Assembly (NCBI GenBank): GCA_963681505.1
Contig: OY811986.1
Location: 2,389,554-2,453,553, forward strand
Origin: Eunapius fragilis
Taxonomy: Eukaryota > Porifera > Demospongiae > Spongillida > Spongillidae
Reading direction: 5' to 3'
Length of the DNA: 64,000 nucleotides
The position numbers were made by a program, and so were the translations under genes. A model generated the notes under the pieces. That model was not told the origin of the DNA, searched no databases, and was given only the letters and a program-made list of their open reading frames with translations. This document shows, piece after piece, positions 20,800 through 32,004 of the stretch (the first letter of the stretch is position 1; every line of letters begins with the position of its first letter).

Positions 20800-21533
20800 C
20801 TCTATTTTTTTATTATTATTTTTTATCGATTATTAATACTGGCAAGTGCCCCCCCTCCCTCTCCGCTTCAATTACCGTCACGAGCAGACGCCCGCTTTTG
20901 TTTGGGATCACTGTAAGGAACGCGGGAGAATTCTAACTCATCTCGTTGTTTAGCTCTCCTCTTTTATTTACACAATTCTAAATATACGTAAATGTCACCA
21001 TGGGAATGCTTCTATTTAACACTACGCATTACATAATGATTACGTATGTCAGTTTTATGCTTTATTCATACATCTGATACCTGAAGATGTCCTTCCAGGA
21101 GATTCTAAAGCGATTGGTATAATTGGCGCTCTTTAAAACCATTCCTATCAGGAGTTATACTCACCCGAGAAGAAGAATTAGAAGACGACGACGACAACGG
21201 AGAAGAATTGGCATGGGGACAAGGCAAAACACGAACTTTTTTGTTCTCTTACAGCAAACAGTTTGAAGACTGGAATAAAACATTAAAATGACCGCCTTTG
21301 CCTTCTGGATCGATAGGAACAAAGAGCTAAACTATCCGTTTCTTGGTACGCGAGCTGTACGCGGGTTGCGTTTTTTAATGATATTCACGACCCAGGTCAA
21401 TTCCTATGTATCGTAGTTCCTGATTTCCTTTTGGCATTAAAAGGCAAGATCAAAGAGATGAGGTGTTTTATCTCTGGGTTAAGCTAAACCTGCTTAATCA
21501 TAAGTTCCCGCTGATTCCCATGGGGGTATCCAA
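20800..21533. other. no gene recognised
   Basis: AT-rich sequence with short frames only. An acidic GAA/GAC-rich stretch at 21165-21210 reads EEELEDDDDN, but its frame is short. Confidence 0.4.
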
Positions 21534-21535
21534 TA

Positions 21536-22517
21536 CAGTAGCGGCTCACGTATAAGGAAAACCACGCACCCGCGTATAACGAAAAATAATTACATTCATC
21601 TGGAAAAAAAGTAAGCTGTTACACCCATGTAGTGTTCTTAAGCCAACCCTCCGGATTGCTACTGCTACTCCACATAACGAAATTCAATGTCAATGAATTT
21701 GCAACTCGTTAACGTTGCTACCCCTCCGCCCCCTGAGAAAAGAAACTGTCCCGTATCTGAACGAGCGCATCTGCGTAACCATGAACGCTTCATTCAACAA
21801 TTCAAGCGTTCAGGGTACGGAGATGCGTTTGTTTAAACACGAAACAGATTTTTTTTCCCCAAACGGGAGGGGGGGGGGGGGGGGGGGGGGGAGGGAGGGA
21901 GGGCAATTCGCGATAGTTGGCATTCAGCAAATGTCACTCGCTGCATAGTTGTTTAGGTAGAGCACTAATTTGATAAACGTATCCATAATTTGGCGCATTG
22001 AGCGGGATTGAAAAGGGGGCGGGGTGGGGTCTTGCCAGCAGGCTGAAGCTACTTCAAGGTATGTTGTGGTGGGCACACATGATACTATATCATTTACTCA
22101 CCAAGGGTTCCATAGTGCAGTGTGATTATTTTGGCAAGCCAGCTCCTGCAACTTAAAATGTACTCATGAGCCAGATGTGACCCGGCCAAGAAATGATTAC
22201 CATGTATGTGTAACTGGGATCACTGCACTCTTTCTTCACCCATGCATGCACAGCAGTTAATTGTTTTGTTGCGAATTCCTTGAAGACAAAACTGTTGGAG
22301 AGGAAAGGGGGAATTTTGAAGGCTAACCTTTGCACTGCCAGTGTCTTATGATGCATGAAATTTTACTTTCAGGTGCTCATTGCCTCTATTGCAGTGCTGG
22401 ACGGTATACCTGCACAGGTAAGAAAAACAGCACCATGCATACAAAGTGTAATACGTAGTGTCACATGTTGGCAAAGCCATGAATACCCCCTTGCTGTGCA
22501 TGTGAACTTACTTCAAC
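21536..22517 (+). repeat. left inverted repeat of the pogo-like element
   Basis: About 982 bp matching the right end in inverse orientation. Contains a long G run near 21870-21900. Confidence 0.88.
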
Positions 22518-22718
22518 TAAACATACGTTCGTGCGCCACCCGTGTACTAGGGTGTCAAATAATATCACTTACCACCGCACAATTTCACATATCACAACCA
22601 AAGTGCCGGCAACTGTAGGCAGTGTGTTATGCATGGTAATACTACTTACATCCCGTCGCCATAAGCACATGCCGAAGATGCTCATTATTTAGAAATAGTG
22701 TATGCGGTTTTGCAGCAA

Positions 22719-24363
22719 ATGGCGCATCAAAGATAGCCACAGAGGTGCCTCAGCTTAGTTGAGAAGAAGACTGTGTTGGATGACTTGGCTGCAGGTAAAC
22801 CAGTAGTTGATGTGGCTGGGAAGCTTGGTATTAGCAAGAGCCAAGTATATACCATCCGCAAAAATGCAGACTCGCTCAAGCGAACAATCTCGAAGGGTGA
22901 CATACCTGGTAGTTCAAAGGTTTCCACTAATAGATCTCGTTATCCAAGTATAGACAAAGCGGTATTTCAGTGGTTTCGTTCCATTCGAGCTTTTAAGGGA
23001 TCACGGAAACCACTACCTGTTTCCAGAAGCATGCTAAAAGCACGTGCCGCATTGGAGGCCAAAAGACTTGGTGTAGTGAACTTTTGTGCATCAGATGGAT
23101 GGTTTTTTCGGTGGAGGTGGCGCTTTAATGTAGCAGTGTCTGCCCGTTTACATGGAGAAGCAGCAGATGTTGATTTGGTGGCGGCGGAGCGTGAAATGCA
23201 TAAACTTAGGACAGAGCTTGCCCAGTACAGCATAAGCAATATTTTTAATATGGATGAAACGGGTTTGTTTTATAGAGCTATTCCTAATCGGAGCTACTTG
23301 TGTGAGGGAGATGCGCGCCAAACTGGGCGTGGTAGCAAAGCCATTAAAGCCAAGGAGCGTCTGACTGTTATTTTGTGCGTAAATGCGACGGGTAGTTGTA
23401 AGATGACCCCAGTTGTTATTGGATCGGCAAAACAGCCACGTTGCTTTAAAAAAACTCCATCCTGCCTTCCGTACTACTTTCAGCCTAATGCATGGAACGA
23501 CACTGCTAACTACAACAAGTGGTGGAATGAAGTATTCTTACCTTCCATTCGAAAGCATACTCACGACCCTGTTGCTTTTTTGATTGACGGGTTTTCAGGG
23601 CATGACAAAAATTGCGTTGACCCGCTTGGACAGGTTAGAGTATTTAGGTTTCCCCCCAATACTACATCTGTTTTCCAACCTTTGGACCAAGGAATTATTG
23701 CTGCATTGAAGACGGGGTACAAAAGCAGGCTGCTGTTGAAGGTAGTTGAAACAGCTGAGAGCTATGCAGGGCTGCAGGTGATGGCTAGACAGCTTCCAAA
23801 TGGGTGTGCTGGGCTTCAATATGGTAGTCCTGCTCATGTAGGAGACGCAGTAATGATTTTGAGAGAGGCATGGGATAGCATAACCCCTTCAACAATAGCA
23901 GCTTGTTGGGCCCACTCACGCTGTCTCCCTCTCCTCAGCACCAGTGAGCTGGCTGCTGATGCCCAGGATTATATTAGAAAAGTGGAACTAGAGACTGTCC
24001 GTGAAATGTAGTATGTTGTCTAATGTATCGCTGACTAATCCCAGTGTAGTGGATATGCTTGCTGATGTTGGTCTGAATGTTATTGTTGCGGCTGCGCACA
24101 AAGTACATGACAAAGCGTCAAGGATACTCTTAGAGTGGCTTTGTCTTGAAGAAAGCATGATAGATGTAGAAGATGAAGGGGAGCAGTCTGAGAATTCAGA
24201 AGTAGTGGAAGAGTCTGCAGACCCTGTACAACTGCTTAGTGAGGTCTTACCTTTGGCAGAAAGATTGCATGCAGTTGGTGCGAAGCTTAATGATGCTTGT
24301 TTAATGGATTTAGCACGACAAGTATGCACCCGTGTCAAGCATGTTACCTCAGCAACGCAGTGA
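22719..24363 (+). pseudogene. pogo/Tigger-type transposase, near intact
   Basis: ATG at 22719 follows TTTTGCAG, and codon 6 is TAG (22734-22736). The frame then runs to TAG at 24009-24011, and the C-terminal 120 residues continue in the +1 frame to TGA 24361-24363. Counting from the Val at 22773, an HTH (GKPVVDVAGKLGISKSQVY) is followed by a CENP-B-type second helix domain (MLKARAALEAKRLG, FCASDGWFFRWRWRF). The DDE_1 core has Asp161 (NMDETGLF), Asp272 (LIDGFSGHD) and Asp305 (QPLDQGII). Total length of about 545 residues is normal for the family. One stop and one frameshift make it non-functional as it stands. Confidence 0.85.
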
Positions 24364-24628
24364 AACAGTATCAATTTACAAACATTGTGCATATTAACTG
24401 AATATCAATCCCAGGTTTCTGTGTTCATTTCTTATACTCCCTGTTCAGCATTGTCTTGTATCAGTGTGGCTTTCATGTATATTTTGGACCACTTTAAAAG
24501 TTTTGTTTAAATTTGTTTGGTAGCCTAGCAAAATAAGTTTATTGAATAATGATCTGAAATTATGGGTGTAAAAAATAAATTCAATTCAATTTTCAATCCA
24601 CTTTGGTACACAAGTGGTAATACATATT

Positions 24629-25601
24629 GTTGAAGTAAGTTCACATGCACAGCAAGGGGTATTCATGGCTTTGCCAACATGTGACACTACGTATCACACT
24701 TTGTATGCATGGTGCTGTTTTTCTTACCTATGCAGGTATACCGTCCAGCAATGCAATCGAGGCAATGAGCACCTGAAAGTAAAATTTCATGCATCATAAG
24801 ACACTGGCAGTGCAAAGGTTAGCCTTCAAAATTTCCCCTTTCCTCTCCAACAGTTTTGTCTTCAAGGAATTCGCAACAAAACAATTAACTGCTGTGCATG
24901 CATGGGTGAAGAAAGAGTGCAGTGATCCCAGTTACACATACATGGTAATCATTTCTTGGCCGGGTCACATCTGGCTCATGAGTACATTTTAAGTTGCAGG
25001 AGCTGGCTTGCCAAAATAATCACACTGCACTATGGAACCCTTGGTGAGTAAATGATATAGTATCATGTGTGCCCACCACAACGTACCTTGAAGTAGCTTC
25101 AGCCTGCTGGCAAGACCCCACCCCGCCCCCTTTTCAATCCCGCTCAATGCGCCAAATTATGGATACGTTTATCAAATTAGTGCTCTACCTAAACAACTAT
25201 GCAGCGAGTGACATTTGCTGAATGCAAACTATCGCGAATTGCCCTCCCTCCCTCCCCCCCCCCCCCCTTCCCGTTTGGGGGAAAAAAATCTGTTTCGTGT
25301 TTAAACAAACGCATCTCCGTACCCTGAACGCTTGAATTGTTGAAGGAAGCGTTCATGGTTACGCAGATGCGCTCGTTCAGATACGGGACAGTTTCTTTTC
25401 TCAGGGGGCGGAGGGGTAGCAACGTTAACGAGTTGCAAATTCATTGACATTGAATTTCGTTATGTGGAGTAGCAGTAGCAATCCGGAGGGTTGGCTTATG
25501 AACACTACATGGGTGTAACAGCTTACTTTTTTTCCAGATGAATGTAATTATTTTTCGTTATACGCGGGTGCGTGGTTTTCCTTATACGTGAGCCGCTACT
25601 G
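24629..25601 (-). repeat. right inverted repeat of the pogo-like element
   Basis: About 973 bp matching 21536-22517 inverted, ending GCCGCTACTG before TA. Confidence 0.88.
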
Positions 25602-25980
25602 TAGGGCTTGCATTGTGCCTTGAAACACTTCCAAATCGCTACTCTAAAGCTTTAAATTAGTAAGAGTTTTTTGTGAAGTGCCCAATGTAGCAAAAACAGT
25701 CAAGCCAAGTAAGACTAGGGTATTTTTGGTCTCATATTGATCAATCTAAAAATATTCCTATATATAGCACACCTTATTATTAGAGAGGCACAGAGAAGCA
25801 GATCTAGAGTGGATATCAATGCAGCCTATGATAACCTGTCTTGGCATAAAATATAGCTAGGCTAGTGTAATTCCCAGGCTTATTTTCTAAGGGGTCTAGT
25901 GCCCAGGCCAAACAGTACGCACTATGCAATTTACTTATTTGTTGTGTGAGCTATTATATTTGGTTACCTTATTTCCGATA

Positions 25981-26300
25981 GAATGAAGACTCCTTCAGAT
26001 TTAAACAAGTTTGTAGACAATTTTAGATATGATTTAGATGAGAATAATTGTTTAAGAGCACAGATTATAAGAAAAGGACTGGTGATTTACATGTTTATGA
26101 AGATGACAAATAAAAATATAATGGAATGTGTCAAAATGGTGGCATCTTTTGCTGCCACAAGTAATTTGAATATGCTTGAAAAAGATCAATCCAACACTTG
26201 TTGAAAGAGTTGCAAATCTGAACAAGCATGTTGCACAACAATGGGAGACAATTGAACAGCTTTTAAACAAAGCATTTCAACTTCCTGAACAAACTCTTGT
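25981..26300 (+). pseudogene. unrecognised exon with coiled-coil character
   Basis: Starts after TTTCCGATAG and ends at a GTAAGT donor at 26301. The first 73 codons (MKTPSDLNKFVDNFRYDL) end in a frameshift. The continuation (VERVANLNKHVAQQWETIEQ, LLNKAFQLPEQTL) is in another frame up to the donor. The residues are helical. I do not recognise the family. Confidence 0.35.
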
Positions 26301-26379
26301 AAGTACCAGTAACAATAATGCAGCTATTTTGCAATAAAATTGAGAAATCAGTGTTTGAAATGCATACATTACAAGGCTA

Positions 26380-27790
26380 AACTAAACCAAGTAAAGTTAA
26401 CTAAGCTGGCTCAGAGTCAAAGGCTTCAAATTATGTTGCATACAAAAGATGAGAATCGCAGACTCACACAATCATTATCAAGGAAAGTTATAATTGAAAG
26501 CAACTTCAATTGCAACTAAGATACCTCAAGAAGATATGATCACAAAAGATAAACAGAAAAACAGAAAGATATCAAAAATGACCATCTTTTCTTACAATTA
26601 CAAGCATTAGGTCTTATAGGTAACTTGGAAGCAACATCTGTATGGCAATCATACATTGACCAATCTTGGTACCATTCCACATGTTCAGTTATGTTTACAA
26701 AATCTCTGCACATTCAAGGATTCCCATGCAAATATTGGAGTCAAGAAGTGATGCATTTAGTATGCCAATTGACGAAACATCAGATGAGGTGCTAAGTAGC
26801 TTAAGAAGTACTGCACTCAGTGCATCAGATAAAGAATGCCTTGGTGCTATTTTGTTGCAACTTATCACTTGCATGATTGAGGTTATTAGAAAAAAATGGG
26901 AGAGTATACTGATGGTAGACTAGCTAACTTACCACCATCAAATGCACTTCAAACATCGTATGCAACTGCACACATGTTTGCTCAGAAGACGCTAGGATTA
27001 GCAGACCATCATCTTAGAAGATCCCAAAATTGGATTTGTTGATGGAAAGGTTAAGACCAGAATTAATAGAACTTTAGCTTGGCTGTCTAATAAGACCAAG
27101 CAAGAACAAGATAAAATAATACAGTTCAGTATCCCACAGGCAAAAAAAATTGAGGACTGCTTGGCAGAAACATGAAGAAAATATATCAAAGCAGCTAGAT
27201 AAAAGACTTATAGAAAAAAATCACTGTGATTGAGAAGAAGCCAGCGAAAGAAGCAGCTGCACCTGCAGTGCTGGAGACTGCAGGCAGCAGAAACCCCACA
27301 GATGAGGATAAGAAAGGGCCTTGAGCCTCATTACAAAGATGGAGGTTACAAGGAACTTTAACATTAGAAAGGTTGATAAGGGTTGTGTTGAAGAAATAAA
27401 TGTCTATGTTAAAAATGGAAGAAATTGCAAACAGAAAAAGATGCCAATTTCAATTTCGACACAGACTAGAGAAAAAACTTCATAATGTATTAGAAGGCAA
27501 GACTGAATTGCTGTTTGAATTCAAAGAGATAAACGATGATCAAGCAAACATAATTATAAATATACTTCATGACCGATTATCTATAAGCGGGCATTACTTT
27601 GAACACATGTGGTTTGTTGATGAGCAAAACGTGCTATGTGAAGGTAATATAATCTCTGTAAAATGTTCATCAAAGTTCAACATTGCTAAAATTACAGCTC
27701 CCTATTGGAATCCTGGAGAATTTGAAGGAGATGACACTACAATGACAATTGGTAGATTTCATTACCAGCAATTTGTACATAGATGAATAG
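26380..27790 (+). pseudogene. decayed coding stretch, possibly one gene with the exon at 25981
   Basis: Scattered readable pieces include coiled-coil-like LTKLAQSQRLQIML, DHLFLQLQALGLIGNLEAT near 26580, and ANLPPSNALQTSYATAH near 26925. A 128-codon frame at 27400-27786 contains FEHMWFVDEQNVLCEGN and IGRFHYQQF. The H-x-W plus G-x-I-I-S pattern in the last piece resembles a small Tudor-like barrel, but this is weak. Stops and frame shifts separate the parts. No catalytic motif seen. Confidence 0.3.
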
Positions 27791-28252
27791 GTTTTTATAT
27801 GCGATGCAAATGCTGGTCTTCCAACTTTCATGGAGGAGGCGGTCGCCCACACCTTCATGAAAGTGGTGGATTTCCACACATTTTTGGTGTAATATGGTCC
27901 TGATGAAGGGAGTGAATCCCCAAATGCATTGATAAACCAATATTTGAACACAACTGAAGCTATTAACGTGAGCACTGCCACCATACTGTAAGTCAGGGAA
28001 GGGATGGGCCACCTGGGCTAATGGCAAGACCACTAGCCACTCAGAAGAACCTGTTGTGAGTTAGTTGCACGCCTAGTGTGCATACAGCGTTAGGCACTTT
28101 GTGTCCGCGCTTGTGTAAGTGGTTACCGCGTGCGGTTGATTAGGCGACCAGGAATTGTATGAATAACAATATTCAGTGGAAATAAGGGTGCTAGCTTTCT
28201 CTTGTGAGAACTTTAAAGAAAAAAAACGAAAATAAAGGAATAGCAAACCAGA

Positions 28253-28572
28253 ATGGACCTTAGGAGTCAAGGGAAAACCAACCAGGTTAAGGGTTGTGGG
28301 AACTCCTATAAAAGCACACATGCGGAGAAGGGTGCACCTTCAAGTCCATCTTATAAGAATTTCATCCAGAATAGAGTCAGAGAGGACGAAGAAAAGCGGA
28401 GGAAGCAAGGAGAAACCCAGTTGAATCTAAAGTTCCGAACCTCACCATCCAAAAATGGAACCCCGACTCAAACTAAACCTCCTACACAACAAGAGCAGGC
28501 CCTACGTACAAGAATCCAATTTCCAACACAGGATCCAACCCCAACCACAGATCAAAATATTCCCCGAGAAGC
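28253..28572 (+). CDS. candidate first exon of a low-complexity protein
   Basis: ATG 28253 opens about 107 codons of hydrophilic, Lys/Arg/Thr/Pro-rich sequence (EDEEKRRKQGETQLNLKF, then TQTKPPTQQEQ). It ends at a strong donor GAAGCA|GTAAGT at 28573. The next recognisable coding block is the HECT C-lobe exon at 28912, so this could be the start of that gene. That link is an inference. Confidence 0.4.
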
Positions 28573-28911
28573 AGTAAGTGGACACTACAGTAACTACTTC
28601 AGTGATGTTAGATGGTGGTATGGTAGCTGATACAAGGGGGGAGGGTCCAACCCCTATAATGAATATTTAGGGTTATGGTTAGGGTTAGAGGGCGTCATTG
28701 CGCGTGTCCCTATTATGTGCCAAAACAACTATGGTTCAATAACGTGAGCTACATGCAAGATAAGCAAAACCGTCACAATTTTTTTTACCGCTCCAATCAT
28801 TCTGCATACATTATCTGCCGTATAAAGATTTATGTTTCAGACATTACAACTACTGATATCTTATACACAATTCATTTTGGTATGCCCAAGCTTTTCTTTC
28901 GATTCTTTCAG

Positions 28912-29289
28912 AAGATGACAGTGGGTGAGTTCTTTGGCCTGTACAAAGCTCTCAATGCTACTTCAGAGAGAGTCCTGGATTTGATTAATGAGCCGGGTGC
29001 CATGAACTCAGCTGAAAGAATCTTCTCTTACCTCATTACTTTTGTAAGCAATAGCAGACAGGATGACTTGAGATTGTTCCTGCGATTTGTGACTGGGAGT
29101 TCAGTGCTTCTTGGTGAGAGTATTAGGGTGTCGTTCAACAATACTGAAAGTCTGGCTCGATCACCAACTGCAAAGACATGCTCATGCGCCATTGAACTCC
29201 TACTATCCTACTCTACATACCCCAAGTTTGAACAGAAATTATCGAAAGTCCTTTCAAGTGAAGGTGCCTGGGCAATGGACACTATCTAG
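28912..29289 (+). CDS. HECT C-lobe exon with catalytic cysteine
   Basis: After TTCTTTCAG the frame reads KMTVGEFFGLYKALNATSER, then LRLFLRFVTGSSVL, VSFNNTESLARSPTAKTC, and finally YPKFEQKLSKVLSSEGAWAM, ending at TAG (29287-29289). The L-R-F-V-T-G-S block, then A-x-T-C and the aromatic/Pro stretch is the C-lobe of HECT ubiquitin ligases. The thioester cysteine would be codon TGC at 29179-29181. No stop interrupts it. The spacing from LRFVTG to TC is normal. The N-lobe is not found directly upstream, so this is a last exon of a gene or a captured fragment. Confidence 0.65.
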   Translation, partial: KMTVGEFFGLYKALNATSERVLDLINEPGAMNSAERIFSYLITFVSNSRQDDLRLFLRFVTGSSVLLGESIRVSFNNTESLARSPTAKTCSCAIELLLSYSTYPKFEQKLSKVLSSEGAWAMDTI

Positions 29290-30170
29290 AACATTGAACT
29301 GTGCATACATTGAACTATGACTTTGTGTATACCTTCGACGTCATTTTTTGGTCATTGTCTCATCATATTATCTATCACCTTATACTGTATGCAGATAAAC
29401 ATAGGCTGATGTTGCCAAAACAACACATGTGCACATGGTGAATTTAATAGCTTTTTAAAAATACCCAGGTGGTAACAAGTTAACAATCATAAAAATATAA
29501 AAAAGGTAAAACAATCATGGTTGCTAATAACTTTCTCGAACGTTGAGACACTAACACAGAAATTCCACAGCTATGAGTCCTCCAACAATTAAAGAATTAT
29601 GTCTGGCATTTAAACTTTAATTTAGAAGTTGGTTAATTTCCAACAAATAAGACAATCTTGTGAAAATTACACCTTCACTGCCAACCCGGGGCCCGAGGCA
29701 AAAATTTTTCCTGGGCCCCTAGTATAAAATCATTGGAGGTTTTGCTTAGCACGACTATGAATGACATTTTTAAAATGTTGCCTAAAGGCTGGTCGGTTGA
29801 GCTAGCATACATTGTATCTCTAGGCTTTAATTTAAGCTAGGTGCTTCTATTTAGTCCATGTGCTACCTGGTAGCTCCACTTTGATTCATGAGAAAGGTAA
29901 ATTACTACGCGCATGCTAGAACGTACATAGCTGTTATTACAATACATGTACATAGATGCCACGAAACAAATTTCACCCACATTATATATTTTCATGTAAT
30001 AGTTTAATGCAGAAGCGAAATAAGTTAGCCATCTAAAGCTTGGGCCAAAACAGATAAGAACTTACACATGACAATACAGTAAAATGCCACAATGCTAAAA
30101 CTGTACTGAACCACTGTTTACATAAGCCTACCACAAATGTGAGTAATATTAATTGTATTCACTGATGTAC
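29290..30170. other. no gene recognised
   Basis: AT-rich. GGGGCCCGAGGCAAAAATTT and TTCCTGGGCCCC at 29690-29718 form a small inverted unit that looks like part of a dispersed repeat. Confidence 0.4.
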
Positions 30171-30171
30171 T

Positions 30172-30516
30172 ACTGAGCAAACAAGTGAAGGAAAGAACAA
30201 GAAGAATGGAACATATCAGAAGAAAGATGGAGAGAAGTTGGAAAAGCAACCAAGTGAAGGAATGAACAAGAAGAGTGGAACAGATCAAAAGGAAGATGGA
30301 GAGAAGTTGGAAAAGCAACCAAGTGAAGGAATGAACAAGAAGAGTGGAAAAGATCAAAAGGAAGATGTGGAAATGCGACCAAGAAAGAAAAAGAAGAGCG
30401 CAGAAGATCAAATGGAAGATGGAGAGAGTTTAGAAGAGCAATTGCCCCCTAAAAAAGTGAAAGATGGGTGGAAAAAAGAAGGCCTAGGGAAACATCCTTC
30501 AAATTGTTTCACATGA
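30172..30516 (+). pseudogene. Lys/Glu-rich exon with 69-bp in-frame tandem repeats
   Basis: Three consecutive units of 23 codons (EKLEKQPSEGMNKKSG followed by DQKEDG) and a degenerate fourth unit are in one frame. They end in PRKKKKSAED, a nuclear-signal-like stretch. The frame meets a TGA at 30514-30516 just before an AAAG|GTACAA donor-like site. It precedes three short exons whose phases match each other, so it is probably the start of the BEN-like gene below. Confidence 0.5.
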
Positions 30517-30596
30517 GAAAGGTACAATTTCTATTATTATGCAATAGTACTTATAATTTGTATTATGCTCAGCCCAAGTTCTTAATTGTACACAAG

Positions 30597-30656
30597 GTTC
30601 TACTAGTCCCAGTGTTGTCACTGCTACCAAACCTGATGATGAGACACCAGACAATG
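30597..30656 (+). CDS. small exon of the BEN-like gene
   Basis: 60 bp between ACACAAG and GTAAGC, encoding SPSVVTATKPDDETPDN. Phase 1 on both sides. Confidence 0.5.
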
Positions 30657-30722
30657 GTAAGCAGGCCATATTAAGTTATTTATCAAAATAACCTTAAAGT
30701 ACATGTACATATATGTATTTAG

Positions 30723-30788
30723 ATGACGAGCACCTATCAGAATCGTCATCCTTTTCTGTGTCATCCTGTTCCAATATTTCATTACCTG
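30723..30788 (+). CDS. small exon of the BEN-like gene
   Basis: 66 bp between ATTTAG and GTAGGT, Ser-rich (EHLSESSSFSVSSC). It joins in phase to the exons on each side through introns of 66 and 99 bp. Confidence 0.5.
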
Positions 30789-30887
30789 GTAGGTGTTTAA
30801 GTTTGGAGAATAATATAGGTACATGTACATTTTATTCTTGTAACATATATAAAACCTAATTTTTCCTACATGTCTTTATGTATGCAG

Positions 30888-31834
30888 GTTTGCAGGACCA
30901 TATATTGCCGCAAGCCACAGTTGCTGATCTTGAATTACGCCTGGGTAATACAGAGGCAAACGTTGCAGATCTATTGAAGAGATTGGTTGCACTTGAACAG
31001 CTGTCTATTCAGAAAAAAAGCATGCTCTGACACCATCCTGAGTTGCATCTCGACTACAAGCCACCCCGTCGTTTCCAATCCTTCAAATCCAACACTAATC
31101 TCTGTCATCTCAGTCACCACTACCCTCTGCATCAAACCAGTCAATTTTATCATATATCACCACTGCCCTCATCTGCATCACACTAATCAGTTCCAGCATC
31201 TCAGTCACCACTGCTCTCCTCTGCATCATATGAGTCAGTTCTACCATCTCAGTCACCTCTACAATCATCTGCATCACATCAGTCAGTTCCACCATCTCAG
31301 TCACCACTGCCTTTCTCTGTATCACATGAGTCAGTTCTACCATCTCAGTCATCACTACCTCATCTGCATCACATCAGTCAGTTCTACCATCACAGTCACC
31401 ACTACCCTCCTCTGTACCAACCCGAATGGTCCCTAACAACTTGCATCTAACAGGATGTGTAACAGGAAGCAGTAATGGTATCCAAGTCCAAGTGGCTCCT
31501 GGAGAACCACTACACTCTTCTGTTATACAGAAGGAGCTTTTGTCATCACTGGAGGTGGAACTTATTAGGCATGCAAACTTTAAAGGTGTAGCAAAGGCAC
31601 CTACATTGGCACAGAAGTTAACAAGAGAAGCAATATTTGGAGATAATGTAATGCTACAGTGCACACCATTATGAACTGGTACCTTATATGCCCAACCTTT
31701 GAGGGAGTTTCAGTATCTGAAGGAAATTATGTTCCTTCAATTTCCAGTTTTGGAACAATCCAGTAGACTTTGAATCCCTTTGGAAAAACTGCCAGGAAGC
31801 TATCCAACAAAGCGGTAAACGTTTGAGGCCTAAG
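30888..31834 (+). pseudogene. last exon of a BEN-domain-like gene, decayed
   Basis: After TGTATGCAG the frame begins with a leucine-zipper-like helix (VADLELRLGNTEANVADLL). A Ser/Pro/Gln region follows, built on a 48-bp unit (SQSPL-SSASHES) repeated about four times with frame shifts. From about 31425 a domain reads LTGCVTGSSNGIQV, APTLAQKLTREAIFGDNVML, then LKEIMFLQFP. After one frameshift comes FWNNPVDFESLWKNCQEAI. This helical pattern resembles BEN-type DNA/protein-binding domains of transcription cofactors. A TGA at 31672-31674 and the frameshift near 31740 show that it is broken. Confidence 0.5.
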
Positions 31835-32004
31835 TGAGACTACCGTTTAATGCTGCTTTGTTCTGATGCAAAATATCATTTTGCCATTACACATCACAAA
31901 CATTACCCCTCTTTATAATATGAACAAATTTTCTCCCTTATGGACCATGTAGAGTAGGTAAAAACCATCTCCCTTCAATATGCATGCACATAAGGGTGGT
32001 GTCA

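Larger units (their letters stand above)
21536..25601. mobile_element. pogo-like DNA transposon with ~980-bp inverted ends
   Basis: The element is 4,066 bp, flanked by TA at 21534-21535 and 25602-25603. Both tips read CAGTAGCGGCTCACGTATAA. The inverted repeats extend from 21536 to about 22517 and from about 24629 to 25601 with only scattered differences, the largest in a G/C homopolymer near 21870 and 25255. The interior encodes a DDD transposase with a CENP-B-like DNA-binding region. TA duplication, CAGT tip and transposase type agree on pogo/Tigger (Tc1-mariner superfamily). Confidence 0.9.

Noticed and set aside
22153-22356. 67-codon frame in the pogo left end considered as a gene
   Set aside because: Its twin in the right end follows automatically from the inverted repeat. 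Kept only as a low-interest finding.
31110-31355. Minus frame with repeated VTEMVELT units
   Set aside because: Antisense shadow of the 48-bp Ser/Pro repeat in the BEN-like gene.
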